A DNA stretch of 64,000 bases. Source: Allopusillimonas ginsengisoli. GTDB taxonomy: Bacteria > Pseudomonadota > Gammaproteobacteria > Burkholderiales > Burkholderiaceae_B. The stretch's first letter is position 1; each line of letters starts with the position of its first letter. The stretch is from the NCBI GenBank assembly GCA_005239165.1, contig RAPG01000011.1, positions 1 to 64,000 on the forward strand, read 5' to 3'. A model generated the notes under the pieces. That model made no database searches. It worked only from the letters and a program-made list of their open reading frames with translations, and had not been told where the DNA came from. Made by a program: the position numbers and the translations under genes. Shown one piece after another: positions 62,672 through 64,000 of this stretch.

Positions 62672-64000
62672 CTAATCGCGCGAGAACCAGCGATACACCA
62701 GAGCAAGACCATTTACTGTACCCACGCTGAGTTCGGCTGTAAGGCCACGCGCCAAACGATAACTGATATGGCCCACCGTGCCCGTATCGGACAAGGCCTG
62801 GCGCACGCTGGCCGTAAAGCCTGCCGACAAGGCCTTGCTGACCACAATAAAGCGTTGCTCAACGTCGCTACTGCCGGAGTCTGTCCCCTTGACCACAGTA
62901 TCGGCGGGCAGAATGCTACCGGCGCCTCCAAGCTCTCCTGAGCGCATACTGACCTCGTCAATGCCGAACCGACGATAGAACGGCTCGCCGTCACTGAGAA
63001 AAGAGCTACCCACGGAGAACAACAGGGCAGCATCCCCTCCCGAATCATCTGGACCATGCCCCAGCAGCAGCCAGGAAAGCTTCTCGATGTCACTGACGGC
63101 CGGATAAGACACCAGGTCAATACGCGGGCGGCGCGCAGTGCCTGCCACACGCACCCCAGCCTCCACCGCCAGCCCGGTGCGCAGCGCCTCGATGTCAAGC
63201 ACAGGGCTGGATATATCGCCCTGGAAGGTCACCGTGCCCCGCCTCAGCTGCAAGCGCTGACCATAGGCCTCGATCGCACCGCCACGCGTGTGCAGCGCAC
63301 CTATTGCCGTAAGCTTTTCGCCGATCATGGTGATGTGCAGCTTGCCGATCAAACCCGAGTTGACGCCATAGCCCGTAAGGTAAAAGCGCGGGCCCAGGTC
63401 AACATCAAGATCCAAAGACACGTCGACAGGCGAAGCCGCCTTTATTTTATTTCTGTCGTCACCCGCCCGAATCACGACGACGTCAGAATCCAGTGTGGGG
63501 ATAGAACTGAGCATATCCAGGTCTACCCAGCCCGCATCAGCCACCACCGACCCCTTGACGTCTATCTTGGGAATGGTGATTGCAACTGCAAGATCACCCG
63601 TAATCATGGCGTAGCGGTCTGACCGCTGCAGCAGCGGATAACGATAAAACGCCACATCAATATCGCCGGCCGACTCAAGGAGATTCCAGTCACCCGTAAT
63701 CGTCAGGCTGCCATTCTTGGCGTCGGGATTGCTGCTCACCCATTCGGCAGTGCGCCACTCTTTGGGCGTTGTGCGCAACCGCGCGGGAAACTTCAGCGAC
63801 TCAAGTACCAGTGTGTCGTCCCTGACGCTGGCCAGCAGGGTGCCGTCGAGAAGCCTGATACCATCGTCAATGCGAACAATGCGTATCTTGTCGCCCCGTA
63901 TGGTGCCATTGCTAGTCCATTTTCCGTCAGGCTTGCTATCAATTTTCACATCGGCATTGAGCGTCCCACCGAACTCCATGGCATCACCGGTGAACAGGCT
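62672..64000 (-). CDS. tamB: TamB-like translocation/assembly protein, C-terminal part
   Basis: The frame is open to the window edge, so the N-terminus is missing. The visible ~440 residues end with the conserved TamB (DUF490) domain: 'VKGSVVADAGWVDLDML', 'GYGVNSGLIGKLHITMIGEKLTAIGALHTRGGAIEAYGQRLQLRRGTVTFQGDI', and a C-terminal beta-rich tail ending ALVYRWFSRD. TamB is an inner-membrane anchored, periplasm-spanning beta-groove protein that, with TamA, moves lipids and outer-membrane proteins. The typical full length is above 1200 residues. Confidence 0.92.
   Translation of the reverse strand, partial: SLFTGDAMEFGGTLNADVKIDSKPDGKWTSNGTIRGDKIRIVRIDDGIRLLDGTLLASVRDDTLVLESLKFPARLRTTPKEWRTAEWVSSNPDAKNGSLTITGDWNLLESAGDIDVAFYRYPLLQRSDRYAMITGDLAVAITIPKIDVKGSVVADAGWVDLDMLSSIPTLDSDVVVIRAGDDRNKIKAASPVDVSLDLDVDLGPRFYLTGYGVNSGLIGKLHITMIGEKLTAIGALHTRGGAIEAYGQRLQLRRGTVTFQGDISSPVLDIEALRTGLAVEAGVRVAGTARRPRIDLVSYPAVSDIEKLSWLLLGHGPDDSGGDAALLFSVGSSFLSDGEPFYRRFGIDEVSMRSGELGGAGSILPADTVVKGTDSGSSDVEQRFIVVSKALSAGFTASVRQALSDTGTVGHISYRLARGLTAELSVGTVNGLALVYRWFSRD

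Overview
The window is a 64-kb piece of a betaproteobacterial chromosome, most likely Burkholderiales and probably Alcaligenaceae. This rests on gene content and protein style: a TRAP transporter with CoA-ligase genes, a cbb3-like oxidase cluster, a tandem glycine riboswitch ahead of gcvT-gcvH-gcvP, a fused indolepyruvate oxidoreductase and a PldA with an N-terminal extension. I cannot name the genus from sequence alone.

Left end (1-5170): a decayed, accessory-looking stretch. It has a possible transposase tail, a secreted protein with four PRC-barrel repeats, a DUF421 membrane protein, a flavin/PLP-oxidase-like stress protein, fragments of two dead genes, and a mazEF pair whose toxin frame carries a nonsense codon. 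5478-13380: a trans-sulfuration-type PLP enzyme, then a leftward catabolic unit (thiolase, acyl-CoA ligase, TRAP transporter DctP-DctQ-DctM) with a divergent PAS-LuxR regulator. 13578-17878: an AraC regulator beside a fosmidomycin-resistance-type exporter, a membrane acyltransferase and a small exported protein. 17889-19166: tRNA-Arg(UCU) whose 3' end is duplicated 1.2 kb away, bracketing a small toxin-antitoxin pair; this looks like a minimal integrated island.

19571-25522: outer-membrane phospholipase A, a LysR regulator and a single-chain indolepyruvate ferredoxin oxidoreductase. 25756-35684: a leftward surface-polysaccharide cluster (WecA-like initiator, UDP-HexNAc dehydrogenase, WbpP-like epimerase, flippase, two glycosyltransferases, and a double glycosyltransferase whose halves are joined by a 13 x 9-bp repeat linker). 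Upstream lies a probable small RNA with an anti-Shine-Dalgarno CUCCUCC loop. 36125-41525: coq7, then a cbb3-like oxidase operon with a CcoS-like N-terminus fused to CcoN, a monohaem cytochrome c instead of a dihaem CcoP, a SCO copper chaperone and a repeat-bearing membrane protein.

41918-48987: OsmC-like protein, thyA, folA, then a rightward operon of an RraA/HMG-aldolase-like protein, a 23-codon ORF, an aminotransferase and a polar amino acid ABC transporter; together these suggest import, transamination and aldol cleavage of a hydroxylated amino acid. 48994-52855: LysR, MocR and an omega-amino-acid:pyruvate aminotransferase. 53064-57981: the glycine cleavage operon with promoter, tandem glycine riboswitch, gcvT, gcvH and gcvP. 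57997-62581: a BaiN/HI0933-like flavoprotein whose gene end is triplicated with an 81-bp period, a basic amino acid decarboxylase and dcd. The right edge cuts a tamB-like gene.

A recurring feature is simple-sequence expansion: a (GGGTTT)11 tract, two independent 13-unit 9-bp coding arrays, an Ala/Thr coding insert and the 81-bp repeat. Intact coding genes are tightly packed apart from the left end and the tRNA island. No CRISPR array, rRNA or intact insertion sequence was seen.
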